DNA from: Pelagicoccus albus
GTDB lineage: Bacteria; Verrucomicrobiota; Verrucomicrobiia; Opitutales; Opitutaceae
Direction: 5' to 3'
Length of the DNA: 64,000 bases
NCBI RefSeq assembly: GCF_014230145.1
Contig: NZ_JACHVC010000006.1
Span: 372,001 to 436,000 of the forward strand
Shown here: positions 45,159 through 54,456 of the stretch, piece by piece
How positions within the stretch are numbered: position 1 is the first letter of the stretch
Layout of the letters: each line of letters begins with the position of its first letter
Position numbers and translations under genes: made by a program
The notes under the pieces: model-generated
Database searches by the model: none
Told to the model about the DNA's origin: nothing
The model's input: the letters and a program-made list of their open reading frames with translations, nothing else

Positions 45159-46961
45159 ATGTCTGAATTACTCACGCGATTCTCTGTCGCTCCGCTTTAC
45201 CAATCTACTCGCGTTTTGGCCGATGTCGCCTCGGGACGTTTAGCGCCGGATCTCATCATCAAAGGTGGCCGTATCCTATCCGTCTATACGGAAAGATTGC
45301 TCGAGGGTCGCGAAGTCTGGATCAAGTCGGGCCGCATTGCAGCCGTCGCTCCGGCGGGATCTTGTCGCTACTCGGACGTGCGGACTTACGACGCTCAGGG
45401 AGGCATTGTTGCTCCGGGCTTGGTCGATCCGCACATCCATATCGAGAGTAGCATGATGACCGCTTGCGCCTATGCGGAGGGAGCTTTGCTCAATGGCACG
45501 ACAACCATCTTTTGCGATAGTCATGAGATTGGTAACGTGAGTGATGTGGCGGGGATTGAATGGATGTTGGAAGACGCTCGCCGTGCGCCGTTAAATATTT
45601 ACCTGACCTTGCCATCCACCATCCCAGCTACCAACGCCGACATGGAAACCTGCGGTGGGGATCTGACTGCTGACAAGGCGGGAATGCTTTTTGACAAGTG
45701 GCCTGAGATTGTCGCTCTCGGTGAGAAGATGGATTTCGTGCCGGTATGTATGGGGGATCCCAGATCTCATTCCATAATCGGCGAAGCTTTGAAACGAGGG
45801 AAGCCGGTTTGCGGGCATATCTATGGTCGGGAATTCGTATCGGCTTATGCGGCTAGTGGCGTGACTGATACGCATGAAGCGATCGACCGTGATATTGCGA
45901 ACGATTTCCTTGAAGCGGGCATTTGGGTTTTCTTACGAGGCGGACCTCCGACCACACCTTGGCACAGTCTGCCGGAGGCGATTAAAGCGGTTACCGAGCT
46001 AGGCGCTTCGCACAAGCGGGTTTGTGTCTGTACTGACGACCGCGATGCGGACGACCTTTTTGAGTTTGGCTTGGATTGGGTAACGCGTCAGGCGATGGTC
46101 GCGGGATTGAGCCCGGCTCAAGCCTGGAGCGCTGGATCGCTGCATCCAGCGACGCGCTACGCTTTTGATGGGGACTTCGGAGCTTTGGGAAGCGGACGTC
46201 GCGCAGACGTGGTTCTCCTAAATGACGATTACGAGGTTCAGAATACCTGGTACGGGGGAGAGCTCGTGGTCGAGGGGGGCAAGGTTACCCCGAAACTCGA
46301 CGAGCAGTTGAGCACTGGCCGCTACGTGTATCCCCAAGAAGCCTACGAGACGGTCAATATCGCCGACGAGCTTGATCTGGTGGCGACTCCGCCGTGCTCG
46401 AAGTCGACGGTTAACATTCTCCGCACGGAATTACCCGGTATCGTAACTGTGCACGCCAAGGCCGAATACGATCCGGATTCTTCGGATTGGGAGACTTTCA
46501 TGGCTTCGAACGACCTTTGCTATCTTTCCGTGGTCGAGCGCTATGGCAAATCAGGCGAGATTGGCTACGGTTTGCTGCAGAATTTTGGTCTCAAGGGTGG
46601 GGCGGTTGGAAGTAGCGTTGGCCACGATGCTCACAACCTTGTCATCGCTGGTACAAATGAAGCTGACATGCAGCTCGTGGCAAAGACGATCAAGGAACTC
46701 CGCGGAGGCGTGGTCGTCGTTAAAGACGGCGAGATAGTCGCTTCGGTGGCGTTGCCGATCGCTGGTTTGCTATCCGATAAGCGTGCCATCGACGTGGCGG
46801 CTGATACGAGCGAGCTCAAAAAGGCCTGGAACGAGATGGGCTGTACCTTGCCATATATGGGCTTCAATTTGCTGCCGCTTTCGGTGATCCCGGAGATTCG
46901 CCTTACCGACAAAGGGCTTGTTTTGGTTCCGCAAATGGAGATCGTGCCACTTTTTGAGTAG
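45159..46961 (+). CDS. ade: Adenine deaminase
   Basis: A 600-aa amidohydrolase converting adenine to hypoxanthine and ammonia. Signatures: [12 protein letters not shown] (metal ligands), [62 protein letters not shown], and the C-terminal adenine deaminase domain ([51 protein letters not shown]). The family GHAPGL segment reads CGHIYGR here, a modest departure. It follows the deaminase-like gene after 48 bases, with a terminator 44 nt after its stop, so it closes the permease - deaminase - deaminase operon. Confidence 0.92.
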   Translation: MSELLTRFSVAPLYQSTRVLADVASGRLAPDLIIKGGRILSVYTERLLEGREVWIKSGRIAAVAPAGSCRYSDVRTYDAQGGIVAPGLVDPHIHIESSMMTACAYAEGALLNGTTTIFCDSHEIGNVSDVAGIEWMLEDARRAPLNIYLTLPSTIPATNADMETCGGDLTADKAGMLFDKWPEIVALGEKMDFVPVCMGDPRSHSIIGEALKRGKPVCGHIYGREFVSAYAASGVTDTHEAIDRDIANDFLEAGIWVFLRGGPPTTPWHSLPEAIKAVTELGASHKRVCVCTDDRDADDLFEFGLDWVTRQAMVAGLSPAQAWSAGSLHPATRYAFDGDFGALGSGRRADVVLLNDDYEVQNTWYGGELVVEGGKVTPKLDEQLSTGRYVYPQEAYETVNIADELDLVATPPCSKSTVNILRTELPGIVTVHAKAEYDPDSSDWETFMASNDLCYLSVVERYGKSGEIGYGLLQNFGLKGGAVGSSVGHDAHNLVIAGTNEADMQLVAKTIKELRGGVVVVKDGEIVASVALPIAGLLSDKRAIDVAADTSELKKAWNEMGCTLPYMGFNLLPLSVIPEIRLTDKGLVLVPQMEIVPLFE

Positions 46962-47004
46962 CCTCGAGTGCTCACGTATAGATCGCTTTAATTCAATTCG
47001 CTCA

Positions 47005-47039
47005 GGCCTGGACCGGTACAATCGGGTTCAGGCCTTTTT
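47005..47039 (+). terminator. Terminator of the adenine deaminase operon
   Basis: GGCCTGGACC pairs with GGGTTCAGGCC over about ten positions with one G-U pair, followed by TTTTT, 44 nt after the stop. Confidence 0.8.
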
Positions 47040-47238
47040 GCATCCTGAAATTCCCCAAATGACACGCAAAAGGATGTGTTTTGGGCGACATTGAGCAGTT
47101 TTTTTTGCCTGTTTGGTGTTGGCTCCAACTCAAGTAGAATGTGAGTAAAATGAATACTTGATGAAATAATTCTATGATTTCCCCAGTTTGGGCGGGTTTT
47201 AGCACGACTTTTGCTGATGGGCGCTAACTTCATCAATT

Positions 47239-49719
47239 ATGCACGTATCAAAAAACAAAAAGAGACTAAAAGCTGCCCGCATCGTCCCATGCCTCCTAAC
47301 GGCTGGCGCGATGAGTTCTGGGCTTTTCGCTCAGGACGAAGAACCTGAAGACTTGGGCACCTTCATCACTGAAGAAGTTCCTATCGAAGAGAACATTTTG
47401 CCAACGTCACGCCCGTTCAACTCCGTTTACGGAACCGAGCGTAGCATTTTGGATACACCGAGAAACGTAACTATCATTTCCCGCGAACAGCTCGACTCCA
47501 TCGCGATTAAGGATGTTCGTGACTTCTCAAAGCTTACCTCGAGCTCCTACACCAAGACCAACTTCGGTTCTCCTTCTACGCCGAACTTGCGTGGTCAGGA
47601 AGCCGACCTTTTCGTTAACGGCATGCGTCGTGGCGGATCGGTCAATGGTAACGGTCTCCCAGTTAATTTCAATGCGGTCGAATCCGTAAACATCGTCAAA
47701 GGACCAGCTGGTGTCGTGTATGGTACTACCAACTACCTTGGCGGTTACGCAGACTTGATCACCAAGAAGCCATTCTTCGACGCAGAGCGTGGATCGGTCG
47801 GTTTCAGCATCGGTTCCTATGACCAGTACACTTGGAACTTGGATTACAGCAAGCCTGTCAGCGACAAGCTCGCTTACCGTATTTCCTACGAGGGCAAGGA
47901 GTGGGACGGCTACTACGAATTCTGGAAAATGAATTCCCAAGCCCTCTACGCAGCGGTGACTTATCGTCCTAACGACAAGTACAATCTGGAAGCTTACTTC
48001 GAGTATTTCCAAGCGGACTACACTGAAAACTGGGGTATCAACCGCGTTACTCAAGACTTGGTAGACAATGGCTGGTATATTCCCAATGCCCAGACCGACG
48101 AAGAGTACGCCGCTTACGTTGCCCTACTTGGTAACGGTGACGGCTTCTGGGCTGGAGTTCCAGGCGTAGACTACGCAAGCCGATTCGGCGGAGCTGGTTT
48201 CTCTACTATCGTGGTCCCTGATCTGGCAAATCCCGTTCAAGTAGATCGCTCCTGGAAGCTCGCCGCTCCTGGGGATGACTCTTTCGGCCGCATGGCTGTT
48301 ATAGGCGCTGACCAAACCTTGAGCCTCGAGAATGTTGAGATCGTGAATAAGACCTTCCTCTCTTGGAAGGACCGCAACACTTTCTCCTCCTACCACTACT
48401 CAGAGCTACTCCGCGACAACATTTCCTTCGAAAACCGTACGGAAGTCCGCTTCCTAAGCGAGTTTAGCGAGGAGTCCTCGCTTGGTGTCAACGCGGGTGT
48501 TCGTTTCCGTAAGGACGACATTTGGGCGGTCAACCACTTCTACAACGAGCCGGTCAACTTCTTTGACATGACTCGCGATCCAGACACTCGCCGTATCCTC
48601 GATCAGGGCTTCACCGTAGACAACTATCCGATCATTCCAGACGAGGAAGCTCACGGTGACCTCGACTACTGGTACTACGGTGGCACTGGTGGAGACACCA
48701 AGTCGCATTCAATCGGTCCTTTCGTTCAGGCTGACTACAAGATCAATGATACCTTCAGCGCTTTGGTTGGCTTCACTTCTGACCTCGTTAGTGCCACAGA
48801 CGTGCATCCGGTACTTGGCGCAACAGGAGTCGCCGATATCACTTTGGACGGAGTTCCAGAAACTGGATACAGCTACAAGGACACGGTTACTCTCGATAAC
48901 TACAATGTGAGCTTCCTCTACAAGCCTACTGATAACCTCTCTACCTACATCACGCACAATGTAAGTGAAACTTACGGTGCCGATACGGGCGGACGTGTTG
49001 ATCCCACATCCTTCGGCGATGTCAACAAAAGCAAGCTCACTGAACTCGGGGCCAAGTTCAGCCTTCTCGACGGCAAGTTCTTCCTCGGAACTGCGCTTGT
49101 GGATAGAGAGTTCACCACGCGTAACCAAGACGGTTCAATGGACCAAGTTTTTCTCGACCTTTTCGAGATCGAGTTCAACTACCAGCCGAATCGCAACATG
49201 TTTGCAACTCTCGGATTCAGCTACACCGATGCTGAACGTACCGCTGGTTTCTTCGCCTCGTCTTACACGATCGACCGTGCTGATGAAACGGGTGGCATCT
49301 ACATCGCTCCGATTTTCCAGTCCACTAGCGACATCGTTAAAGCTCCAGGTATTCCTGAAAAGCTGGTCAACGGTTTGTTTAGCTACAAGTGGGATAACGG
49401 CTTCGGTGTAACTCTCGGATTCCTTGGTTGGGGTGATACTTATTCTGGTTACTCCGGCTTTGATATCTCAGTACCTGACCTCACAGGTGAAAACGGAGGT
49501 GAAAACTACGTTATTACAGCGAACACCGCTGTATTGGGATTCCAGTACGAAGCTGACTTGAGCTTCATCTACGACAGAGAAGACTGGAGCTACAAGCTCA
49601 CCATCTTCAACGTTACCGACGAAGACAACTGGGACGTAAACAATTCTGGATACGGAAACGGATCCATCCTTCCGCGTTTGCCAGCTCGCTTGGAATTGTC
49701 TGCCAAGTACAGCTTCTAA
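47239..49719 (+). CDS. TonB-dependent receptor in the purine locus
   Basis: An 826-aa outer-membrane receptor: signal peptide (ending near GLFAQDEE), plug domain about 70-190 (TPRNVTIISREQLDSIAIKDVRDFSKL, VNGMRRGG, VESVNIVKGPAGVVYGTTNYLGGYADLITKKP) and a barrel to a terminal aromatic (LSAKYSF). No TonB box is identified with certainty. It lies between a purine deaminase operon and a run of nucleobase transporters, so a purine, nucleoside or urate-type substrate is a reasonable inference, but siderophore uptake cannot be excluded. The 277 bases upstream carry a terminator and presumably its own promoter. Confidence 0.9.
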   Translation: MHVSKNKKRLKAARIVPCLLTAGAMSSGLFAQDEEPEDLGTFITEEVPIEENILPTSRPFNSVYGTERSILDTPRNVTIISREQLDSIAIKDVRDFSKLTSSSYTKTNFGSPSTPNLRGQEADLFVNGMRRGGSVNGNGLPVNFNAVESVNIVKGPAGVVYGTTNYLGGYADLITKKPFFDAERGSVGFSIGSYDQYTWNLDYSKPVSDKLAYRISYEGKEWDGYYEFWKMNSQALYAAVTYRPNDKYNLEAYFEYFQADYTENWGINRVTQDLVDNGWYIPNAQTDEEYAAYVALLGNGDGFWAGVPGVDYASRFGGAGFSTIVVPDLANPVQVDRSWKLAAPGDDSFGRMAVIGADQTLSLENVEIVNKTFLSWKDRNTFSSYHYSELLRDNISFENRTEVRFLSEFSEESSLGVNAGVRFRKDDIWAVNHFYNEPVNFFDMTRDPDTRRILDQGFTVDNYPIIPDEEAHGDLDYWYYGGTGGDTKSHSIGPFVQADYKINDTFSALVGFTSDLVSATDVHPVLGATGVADITLDGVPETGYSYKDTVTLDNYNVSFLYKPTDNLSTYITHNVSETYGADTGGRVDPTSFGDVNKSKLTELGAKFSLLDGKFFLGTALVDREFTTRNQDGSMDQVFLDLFEIEFNYQPNRNMFATLGFSYTDAERTAGFFASSYTIDRADETGGIYIAPIFQSTSDIVKAPGIPEKLVNGLFSYKWDNGFGVTLGFLGWGDTYSGYSGFDISVPDLTGENGGENYVITANTAVLGFQYEADLSFIYDREDWSYKLTIFNVTDEDNWDVNNSGYGNGSILPRLPARLELSAKYSF

Positions 49720-49747
49720 GCTAGCGTTTAATCAACTTTGATTGGTG

Positions 49748-49775
49748 GCCGCTCTCTTCGGAGAGCGGCTTTTTT
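49748..49775 (+). terminator. Terminator of the TonB receptor gene
   Basis: Perfect 9-bp stem (GCCGCTCTC / GAGAGCGGC) with a TTCG tetraloop and TTTTTT tail, 28 nt past the receptor stop. Confidence 0.93.
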
Positions 49776-49864
49776 GTTTATACGAAAGATTACCCACCGA
49801 CTCTAAGGCCGACGCATCCAGACTTGTCATCCTCGTGGAGAGCAATTCAACCTCTCAGTTCAGC

Positions 49865-50650
49865 ATGCCATTCCTGAAACGCATCCACTACCTGGCAAGT
49901 GACGAAGCGGCGGATTTCCCTTTTACACTGCCGTTTCTAAACAGTCTGCATGAGCGCGAGATCTCGTCTTCGGTGCTGTTTTTGGTGGGAGAGAATGGCA
50001 GTGGAAAGTCGAGTTTGTTGGAATCTGTAGCCATCGCTTCCAAGCGAATCAGTGTAGGTGATTCATCGCTGGAGCAGGATCCGACTTTGTCGGAAATACG
50101 CCCTCTGGCGAAGTGCTTGCGGCTCGGATGGAGTCGTCGAACTGGAAAAGGCTTTTTTCTGAGAGCGGAGGATTTCTTCAACTTCATTCGTCGCAACAAA
50201 GAAATGGAGAGCACCTTTGAAGGCTACATAGAGCATTTTAAAGATGATGCTCGAGTTCGTGGATACATGGAGAGTAACAAGCATGCCATCAACTCCCGCT
50301 ACGGCAGGGATTTGAACGACTTCTCTCACGGTGAGGGCTTCTTGGAATTCGCCAAGTCACGTATCCATCCCGGAGGGCTGTATTTGCTCGATGAACCGGA
50401 AGCGGCTCTCTCTCCACAGCGTCAGCTTGCCTTCGCTCTTTTCATCTACGAGATGGCGGAACAAGGTTGCCAATTCATCATCGCTAGTCATTCGCCGATC
50501 ATCTTGAGCGTGCCTGATGCGGAAATCTGGAAGTTCGACGAATCAGGCTTGGAGACCTGCCGCTACGAGGAACTCGAGCATGTCAGCTTCACTCGAAACT
50601 TCTTGAGTTCGCCGGCGCGATATTGGAATCGACTTCAGCAAGAACCTTGA
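49865..50650 (+). CDS. AAA-type/ABC ATPase of unknown role
   Basis: A 261-aa soluble protein with Walker A (FLVGENGSGKSSLLE, about 35-50), a signature-like FSHGEGFLEF and Walker B plus switch (GGLYLLDEPEAALSPQRQ and an IIASHSPIIL end). This architecture is that of single-protein AAA_21/OLD-like ATPases rather than transporter ATP-binding subunits, as no partner permease is adjacent. ATG 49865 is chosen, since an earlier frame would start inside the TonB receptor terminator. It is convergent with the symporter gene (14 bases between). Confidence 0.85.
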   Translation: MPFLKRIHYLASDEAADFPFTLPFLNSLHEREISSSVLFLVGENGSGKSSLLESVAIASKRISVGDSSLEQDPTLSEIRPLAKCLRLGWSRRTGKGFFLRAEDFFNFIRRNKEMESTFEGYIEHFKDDARVRGYMESNKHAINSRYGRDLNDFSHGEGFLEFAKSRIHPGGLYLLDEPEAALSPQRQLAFALFIYEMAEQGCQFIIASHSPIILSVPDAEIWKFDESGLETCRYEELEHVSFTRNFLSSPARYWNRLQQEP

Positions 50651-50664
50651 AGCTATAGCGGAGC

Positions 50665-51666
50665 CTATTTCGCGATTTTAGCGAAGTAGGGCGAGATGGC
50701 TCCAGCGAGAAAGAGCTGCAGCGGGTGGTAGCACATGAGCGGGAGGATCATCAAACCGATGGCCATGTTTCCGTCGGCTGGAAGACTGGCAAAAAGTATC
50801 GAAGCCATGGGTACGCCGCTGGCCAATGTCTTTTGAGAGCCGCAGAAGAAGGCGGCGATGCGCTCAGGCTTTTCACTAGAGCCAAGAGGGCTGCTAAACC
50901 ATACCACTGAGGAAAATAGGAAAAGAAAAACAAGGGTGAGGACGAGGGTTAGCAGAACCGCGGCGAGTCCGATTTGTCCCCAGATTCCGCTGCTAACACT
51001 TTGGCAGAAAGCAGCGAATACGATGAAAACGATGAAGCTATTGCTCAGGCGTTTGAAGAGCTTCTTCGATGCTTTTGCCCAGTCGCGAACCAAGGGACGA
51101 ATCAATTGACCAAGCACAAGTGGAGCGAGTACGAGCATAGAGAGCTTACCAATCAGAGTGGATAATTGAGGACCGTCTTCTGAAGATGCGGACAGAAAAA
51201 TCGAGCACAACAAGGGTGTGGCGAATATGCCGAGAACATTGGCCAAAGTAGTCGAGAATAGAGCCGAAGAGCTGTCGCCTTCGCTATTCGAGGTCATGAC
51301 GATAGCGGATGAAATCGTAGTGGGAAGGGCCGCCAAATAGAAGAAGCCAGCTTCAATGCCTGGGTGCAATAAGCCGCCTACTACGGTCATGTATCCTAAC
51401 ATGAGGAGGGGAGCCACTAGGAATATGGATACCTGGCAAAAGGCATGGAGGCGAAGCTTGGTAGCGCTCGCCGCGATTTGTCGGGTCGGCAAGGACAGGC
51501 CTTGAATCACGAAGGTCAGCGCCACTGCGATCTTTGTCGTGATCTGGGTTTGCAGAGGTCCGCCTTTTACGCCGAGCTCGGGAAATAGGATCGCCGCTAA
51601 CACTGCTCCCAGGAGAGCAAGTGTGAAGCTCTGGCTTTGCAGGACTTTCGAAATTTTGTTCGCCAT
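50665..51666 (-). CDS. Bile acid:sodium symporter-like (SBF-like) transporter
   Basis: A 333-aa membrane protein of about ten helices in the BASS/SBF-like fold: LRLHAFCQVSIFLVAPLLMLGYM, AALPTTISSAIVMTSNSEGDSSSALFSTTLAN with the Na+-site region, LGQLIRPLV and FFCGSQKTLASGVPMASILFA. BASS relatives import organic acids, bile acids, or pantothenate. The ligand is unknown here; its place beside a nucleobase permease could be meaningful, but no direct evidence. Confidence 0.87.
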   Translation of the reverse strand: MANKISKVLQSQSFTLALLGAVLAAILFPELGVKGGPLQTQITTKIAVALTFVIQGLSLPTRQIAASATKLRLHAFCQVSIFLVAPLLMLGYMTVVGGLLHPGIEAGFFYLAALPTTISSAIVMTSNSEGDSSSALFSTTLANVLGIFATPLLCSIFLSASSEDGPQLSTLIGKLSMLVLAPLVLGQLIRPLVRDWAKASKKLFKRLSNSFIVFIVFAAFCQSVSSGIWGQIGLAAVLLTLVLTLVFLFLFSSVVWFSSPLGSSEKPERIAAFFCGSQKTLASGVPMASILFASLPADGNMAIGLMILPLMCYHPLQLFLAGAISPYFAKIAK

Positions 51667-51741
51667 GAATGCAGCAAGGTGGGGACGGGGAGCTTATCTG
51701 TCTAAGCTAATGTGCGAGAGGGAGAGGTTTATTCGGATGCT

Positions 51742-53115
51742 CTAGGTCGCAGATGCTGGAGTCGCTTCTTCCTCTTCCGTCTCAGGCGCGGAGGAACGTT
51801 TCATCAAGGGATAGCTGAGGATCATGGCAATTAGTCCTCCGGTTGCCACTTTGGAGGACAGGATGGCTGCCAAAACATCTGGAAGCTTTTCCACGTAGGC
51901 GTCTTGAGTTGGAATGCTAAATGCCACGCCCAGACTGATTGCCACGATTAGCATTGAAGTCTGGTTAATGCCTGCCTCGACGATCATGCGAAGTCCCGCC
52001 ACTGCGATCATGCCGAATAGCACTAGAGTTACGCCACCCAGAACCGGGCTTGGCATTACGCTGAAAATGAGCCCGGTTTGAGGCATAAGACCGGTGATTA
52101 TCAAAATTGCAGCGACATAGAAGCCGACCTGGCGGGAGCCAACTCCGGTTAACTGAATGACTCCATTGTTCTGCGAAAAGGTGGCGGTAGGGAACACGTT
52201 GAGCAGTGAGGCCAAGGTGCTAGTGATCGCGTCGGAAAGTATGCCGCCGCGGATACGTTTCCAGAAATCGAGCCCGCTTGTCTTCATTCCGGAAAGACTG
52301 GCAGTCGCGGTCAAATCGCCAATGGCTTCGATGGAGGAAACGACATAGATAATCGCGAAGGGGAGCAGAAGCTCCCATTTGAAAGCCAGCCCGTAAGGTA
52401 GGATCTTTGGAGCCATTATCCATTTCTCCGTCGAGAACTCAGGCCATTGCATGATACCGAAACTAGCCGCCAGAACGTAACCGAGCAGAATTGAGATTAA
52501 GGGAGCGCTCATGCGGACCATGGGACGCTTCGAGAGCTGCGAGAACACTAAGGTGCCAACTACGAGGAAGGCTACGATCGCGTTGATGTGCCATCCTTTG
52601 TCACCGCCCAGATCGCTAGCTATGTAGAAACCGGCTACTGGAATGAGATCCAATCCGATCAGGAGGACAACTATTCCGGCCACGAGGGGTGAAATGATAG
52701 ACCTCAAAGTCGGGAGAGACAGAGCGAGCAAGAATTGCAGGGGAACGGCGGCAAGGGCCATGCCGCAGGCGAGGGGGATACCGCCTTCGGTCCCTGCTCT
52801 TAGCAGCAGATCGACGTATGCGAAACTGGTGCCATTGATCGAAAGTAAGCCAGACCCGATTCCGCCTATCCTCTTAGCCTGTAAAAACGTACCAATGCCT
52901 GAGGCCACAAGGGCCATGCTGATCATGTAAAGTCTCGCGTCCTCCTCCACGTTCACAACCGAAGAGAAGATCAGAACCGGTGTGATACAGCCCACAAACA
53001 TAGCCACCACTTGCTGGATGGCTGCGACTCCTGCCTTCAGAGGTGGCATCGAAGAGTCGTGGGGATAAAAGATTTTGGGAGCTCCAGAAGAGGGAGGGGT
53101 TGACGTGTCCTGCAT
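51742..53115 (-). CDS. NCS2 xanthine/uracil/uric acid permease
   Basis: A 457-aa transporter with about 14 membrane segments, belonging to the nucleobase-ascorbate transporter branch. The diagnostic NAT motif is present as QNNGVIQLTG (Q-N-x-G-x4-T), along with the IGSGLLSINGTSFAY and SSIEAIGDLTATA segments carrying the conserved acidic residues. Family members import xanthine or urate by proton symport. Being next to the purine degradation operon, xanthine or urate is the most likely cargo. It has its own start, 75 bases before the symporter gene on the same strand. Confidence 0.92.
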   Translation of the reverse strand: MQDTSTPPSSGAPKIFYPHDSSMPPLKAGVAAIQQVVAMFVGCITPVLIFSSVVNVEEDARLYMISMALVASGIGTFLQAKRIGGIGSGLLSINGTSFAYVDLLLRAGTEGGIPLACGMALAAVPLQFLLALSLPTLRSIISPLVAGIVVLLIGLDLIPVAGFYIASDLGGDKGWHINAIVAFLVVGTLVFSQLSKRPMVRMSAPLISILLGYVLAASFGIMQWPEFSTEKWIMAPKILPYGLAFKWELLLPFAIIYVVSSIEAIGDLTATASLSGMKTSGLDFWKRIRGGILSDAITSTLASLLNVFPTATFSQNNGVIQLTGVGSRQVGFYVAAILIITGLMPQTGLIFSVMPSPVLGGVTLVLFGMIAVAGLRMIVEAGINQTSMLIVAISLGVAFSIPTQDAYVEKLPDVLAAILSSKVATGGLIAMILSYPLMKRSSAPETEEEEATPASAT

Positions 53116-53302
53116 AAATCACTCGTTAGCAGGTACCTTACCATTGACCGCGGGGAACTTACATTTGGATTCCAATTCGGTTTAAGCTCTATTCAAGCAG
53201 CCGAGATTTTCCGATCGTAACGATCTTTTTGTCGTTTGATGGCGGGTGGATTCCTAACTCGTTCGAGGCGCTAAACTTGCTGAGGTCCCATTTGTGACCC
53301 CG

Positions 53303-53965
53303 ATGAATCGCGAAACGAAATACCTGATCCTCTTCGGCTTTTATGTCGGTTTTTGGGGGATGTTGCAGAGCTTGACTGTGAAACTAGTTCCACTCGACTT
53401 ATCGAGTTTGGGCCTTGGGGTTTTGGCGTTTAGCTACGGCTCCTTTGTACACGCGTTGACCTTTCCTTGCACTGATGCGGTAGCCGAAGTTTGGGGAGCC
53501 AAGAGAGCTCGGTTGATGGTGTACATGGGAACAGTCGTTTACATATTCTGCACTGTCATGTTGGTCATCGGAGTGAATCTCGCTCCGGCAGAAGGTTGGG
53601 CGCATAATGAAGCCTACCGTGCTATCTTCCAAGGCGCCCCGCGTATTGTGGCAGGCTCTTTAGTTGCCACCATCGTGGCCCAGCTCTGGGACATCTACGT
53701 TTTTGAATGGGTGAAAAAGAAGACCGGCCCCAAGCATCTTTGGCTGCGAAACAATCTCTCCACCTTTGGTTCGCAGTTTCTGGATACCTGCATTTTTTAT
53801 CTGGTTGGCTTCTACGGAATCATCCCGACCGAGATTTTGCCCGGCATTATTTTAGGCTCTTACCTGATGAAGCTTTTAGTCGCGGTCATCGATACGCCGA
53901 TTGTGTACGTGATCGTTGCCTGGATACGGAGTGACGAGAAAAAAGAAGCGCTGGCTGCTTCTTGA
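53303..53965 (+). CDS. VUT/YhhQ-family transporter
   Basis: A 220-aa protein of about six membrane helices in the VUT family (queuosine precursor transporter YhhQ type). Matching segments are GVLAFSYGSFVHALTFPCTDAVAEVWGAKRARLMVYMG, RIVAGSLVATIVAQLWDIYVFEW, LWLRNNLSTFGSQFLDTCIFYLVGF and LMKLLVAVIDTPIVYVIVAWI. Known members move 7-deazaguanine precursors preQ0 and preQ1. Here it sits in a purine locus, so a related purine could be the substrate. ATG 53303 is preferred over the GTG three codons upstream. Confidence 0.88.
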   Translation: MNRETKYLILFGFYVGFWGMLQSLTVKLVPLDLSSLGLGVLAFSYGSFVHALTFPCTDAVAEVWGAKRARLMVYMGTVVYIFCTVMLVIGVNLAPAEGWAHNEAYRAIFQGAPRIVAGSLVATIVAQLWDIYVFEWVKKKTGPKHLWLRNNLSTFGSQFLDTCIFYLVGFYGIIPTEILPGIILGSYLMKLLVAVIDTPIVYVIVAWIRSDEKKEALAAS

Positions 53966-53974
53966 AACTCTTTG

Positions 53975-54445
53975 CTAAGCCCAGAAAGTCTTGTGCGGAG
54001 CGGCGAGTTCGTCCTCAAGCTCTGGAAACGGTCCGAATACTTGGATGTCTTTTTGCCCGGACTCCATAATGCTGCGAGATGGGACGGACAGGGTTGGATT
54101 TCGATCGTCGGATCCCGTTAACTCCAGAAGCTTGGTCTCAGCGATTCCAAAAACGAGACGACCGATATTTGCCCAATATTGCGTGCCGGCGCACATGGCA
54201 CAGGGCTCAACCGTAGTTACAAGCGTGCACTGCCAAAGAAAGTCGGGCTCGAATTTGAGATGGGCAGCTCTGGAGAGTTCGCTCTCTGCGTGACGAACTA
54301 CGTCTACATTTCCTTGCTGGAGGATTATTTCAGTATCGTCCGGGCCGATCAAAATAGCTCCAAAAGGATGGTGCCCGTCTTTCACTGCCTGCATGGCGAT
54401 TTCGTTGCAGGACCGAAGGTGGGCGATCATTTGTTCATGAGTCAT
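53975..54445 (-). CDS. Guanine deaminase-type nucleobase deaminase
   Basis: A 156-aa zinc cytidine-deaminase-fold enzyme. Zn ligands are in VRHAESE (His and catalytic Glu) and EPCAMCAG (two Cys). FGAILIGPDD and the C-terminal FPELEDEL are as in bacterial GuaD (deaminating guanine to xanthine). It is the last gene of the 11-gene purine operon, 11 bases after allB, supporting guanine as substrate. A cytosine or other nucleobase deaminase of this fold is possible. Confidence 0.85.
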   Translation of the reverse strand: MTHEQMIAHLRSCNEIAMQAVKDGHHPFGAILIGPDDTEIILQQGNVDVVRHAESELSRAAHLKFEPDFLWQCTLVTTVEPCAMCAGTQYWANIGRLVFGIAETKLLELTGSDDRNPTLSVPSRSIMESGQKDIQVFGPFPELEDELAAPHKTFWA

Positions 54446-54456
54446 GCTTTCTGTAT

